Shown here: positions 63,537-64,000 of the stretch, one piece after another | How positions within the stretch are numbered: position 1 is the stretch's first letter | How the letters are laid out: each line of letters opens with the position of its first letter | Origin: an uncultured Methylocystaceae bacterium | Lineage (GTDB): Bacteria > Pseudomonadota > Alphaproteobacteria > Rhizobiales > Beijerinckiaceae | Assembly (NCBI GenBank): GCA_903870245.1 | Contig: CAIQCB010000043.1 | Span: 1-64,000, forward strand | DNA length: 64,000 nucleotides | Direction of reading: 5' to 3' | Position numbers and translations under genes: made by a program | The notes under the pieces: generated by a model | Databases searched by the model: none | Seen by the model: only the letters and a program-made list of their open reading frames with translations | What the model was told of the DNA's origin: nothing

Positions 63537-64000
63537 CTAGGGCGCGGGATTACTGTGCAGCTGATGGATCTCGTCGATCCGGCGTTCAATTTCCGGCGTG
63601 ATGACAAGATCGCAGGAATCGATGTCCGTTTTCAGCTGCGACATTGTTGTCGCGCCGATGATGTTAGAGGTCACGAAGGGGCGGGAGGTTACAAACGCTA
63701 GCGCCAGTTGCGCCGGATCGACGCCCAGATCGCGCGCCAGCCGCAGATAGGCGTCGATCGCCGCCTCTACGCCCGGTTTCTCGTAGCGCTGGCCCCTTTC
63801 GAACAACGTCGTGCGCGCGCCTGGCGGCCGGGCGCCGCGCTGATACTTGCCGGTGAGATAGCCCTGCGCCAGTGGTGAATAGGCCAAAAGGCCGACCTGA
63901 TCGCGTTCGGCGAATTCGGCGAGACCAATTTCGAAGGTGCGGTTGAGAAAATGATAGGCGTTCTGGATCGAGACGATGCGGGGCCCGTGCCCCATCTCGG
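63537..64000 (-). CDS. Aldo/keto reductase, C-terminal part (cut by window edge)
   Basis: At least 153 aa, open to the right edge, so the N-terminal half with the catalytic Tyr/Lys is outside. The visible part has the AKR stretch VSIQNAYHFLNR (barrel strand 6), LLAYSPLAQGYLTGKY, and the NADPH-binding IIGATTMSQLKTDIDS. The family reduces carbonyls with NADPH. Confidence 0.92.
   Translation of the reverse strand, partial: EMGHGPRIVSIQNAYHFLNRTFEIGLAEFAERDQVGLLAYSPLAQGYLTGKYQRGARPPGARTTLFERGQRYEKPGVEAAIDAYLRLARDLGVDPAQLALAFVTSRPFVTSNIIGATTMSQLKTDIDSCDLVITPEIERRIDEIHQLHSNPAP

Noticed and set aside
1-64000. CRISPR arrays, tRNA genes, IS elements
   Set aside because: Read on both strands; no spaced direct repeats, tRNA-like T-loop/anticodon patterns or transposase genes were seen.

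Overview
The window is chromosomal DNA from an alphaproteobacterium of the Hyphomicrobiales (Rhizobiales). Markers are MucR, GapR, a FlaF/FlbT pair, a Rhizobiales-type flagellar gene order, and alphaproteobacterial forms of DnaX, DapF and the leucyl/arginyl-tRNA-protein transferase. Class I PHA synthase, a methylmalonyl-CoA mutase subunit and a sphingolipid/hopanoid-type glycosyltransferase fit a soil or water bacterium, possibly of the Beijerinckiaceae or Methylocystaceae; the genus is not resolved. I see no tRNA or rRNA genes, intact insertion sequences, prophage or CRISPR arrays.

Layout. 0.4-6.6 kb: opgG (periplasmic glucan synthesis), thiD, yqeY divergent from carA, a putative periplasmic metallopeptidase and a lipoprotein. 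6.7-9.3 kb: a beta-barrel outer-membrane protein, a DUF2975/HTH membrane protein-regulator pair and a membrane-anchored GyrI-like protein. 9.5-14.1 kb: dapF-mtaB, a secreted unknown and a POT peptide transporter. 14.5-21 kb: an FMN-dependent 2-hydroxyacid dehydrogenase, mucR, an exported amidohydrolase with an MCxxC start, a GNAT/FemAB-like protein, a tiny membrane protein and a DsbA-like oxidoreductase. 21-24.9 kb: the dnaX-ybaB-recR operon, the SRP RNA gene and yqgE.

25.8-31.4 kb holds a tightly overlapping seven-gene operon: acyl carrier protein, ketosynthase, two hot-dog-fold proteins, SDR reductase, GT21 glycosyltransferase and GT2 glycosyltransferase. It reads as a dedicated system that builds or modifies an acyl chain and makes a glycolipid. 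It is the strongest candidate in the window for an incompletely described pathway. Divergent from it are mutA (without mutB) and a small secreted protein. 34-44.4 kb carries cell-envelope and general genes: an L,D-transpeptidase, a LemA-like protein, bpt, an RDD protein, gapR, mgtA coupled to a kinase/P-loop fusion, an alcohol dehydrogenase, an acetyltransferase and a polysaccharide deacetylase. secA follows at 44.6-47.4 kb.

From about 48.1 to 60 kb the base composition drops sharply. This segment carries a late flagellar cluster on the minus strand: flgE-flgK-flgL-flaF-flbT-flgD-fliQ-flhA-fliR, followed by fliJ-, cheL/flgJ- and flgN-like genes and a FliL-like protein. A PilZ gene and two small unknowns lie beside it. 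Composition returns to the GC-rich background at phaC (60.3-62.4 kb), followed by a DUF4239 membrane protein and an aldo/keto reductase cut by the right edge.
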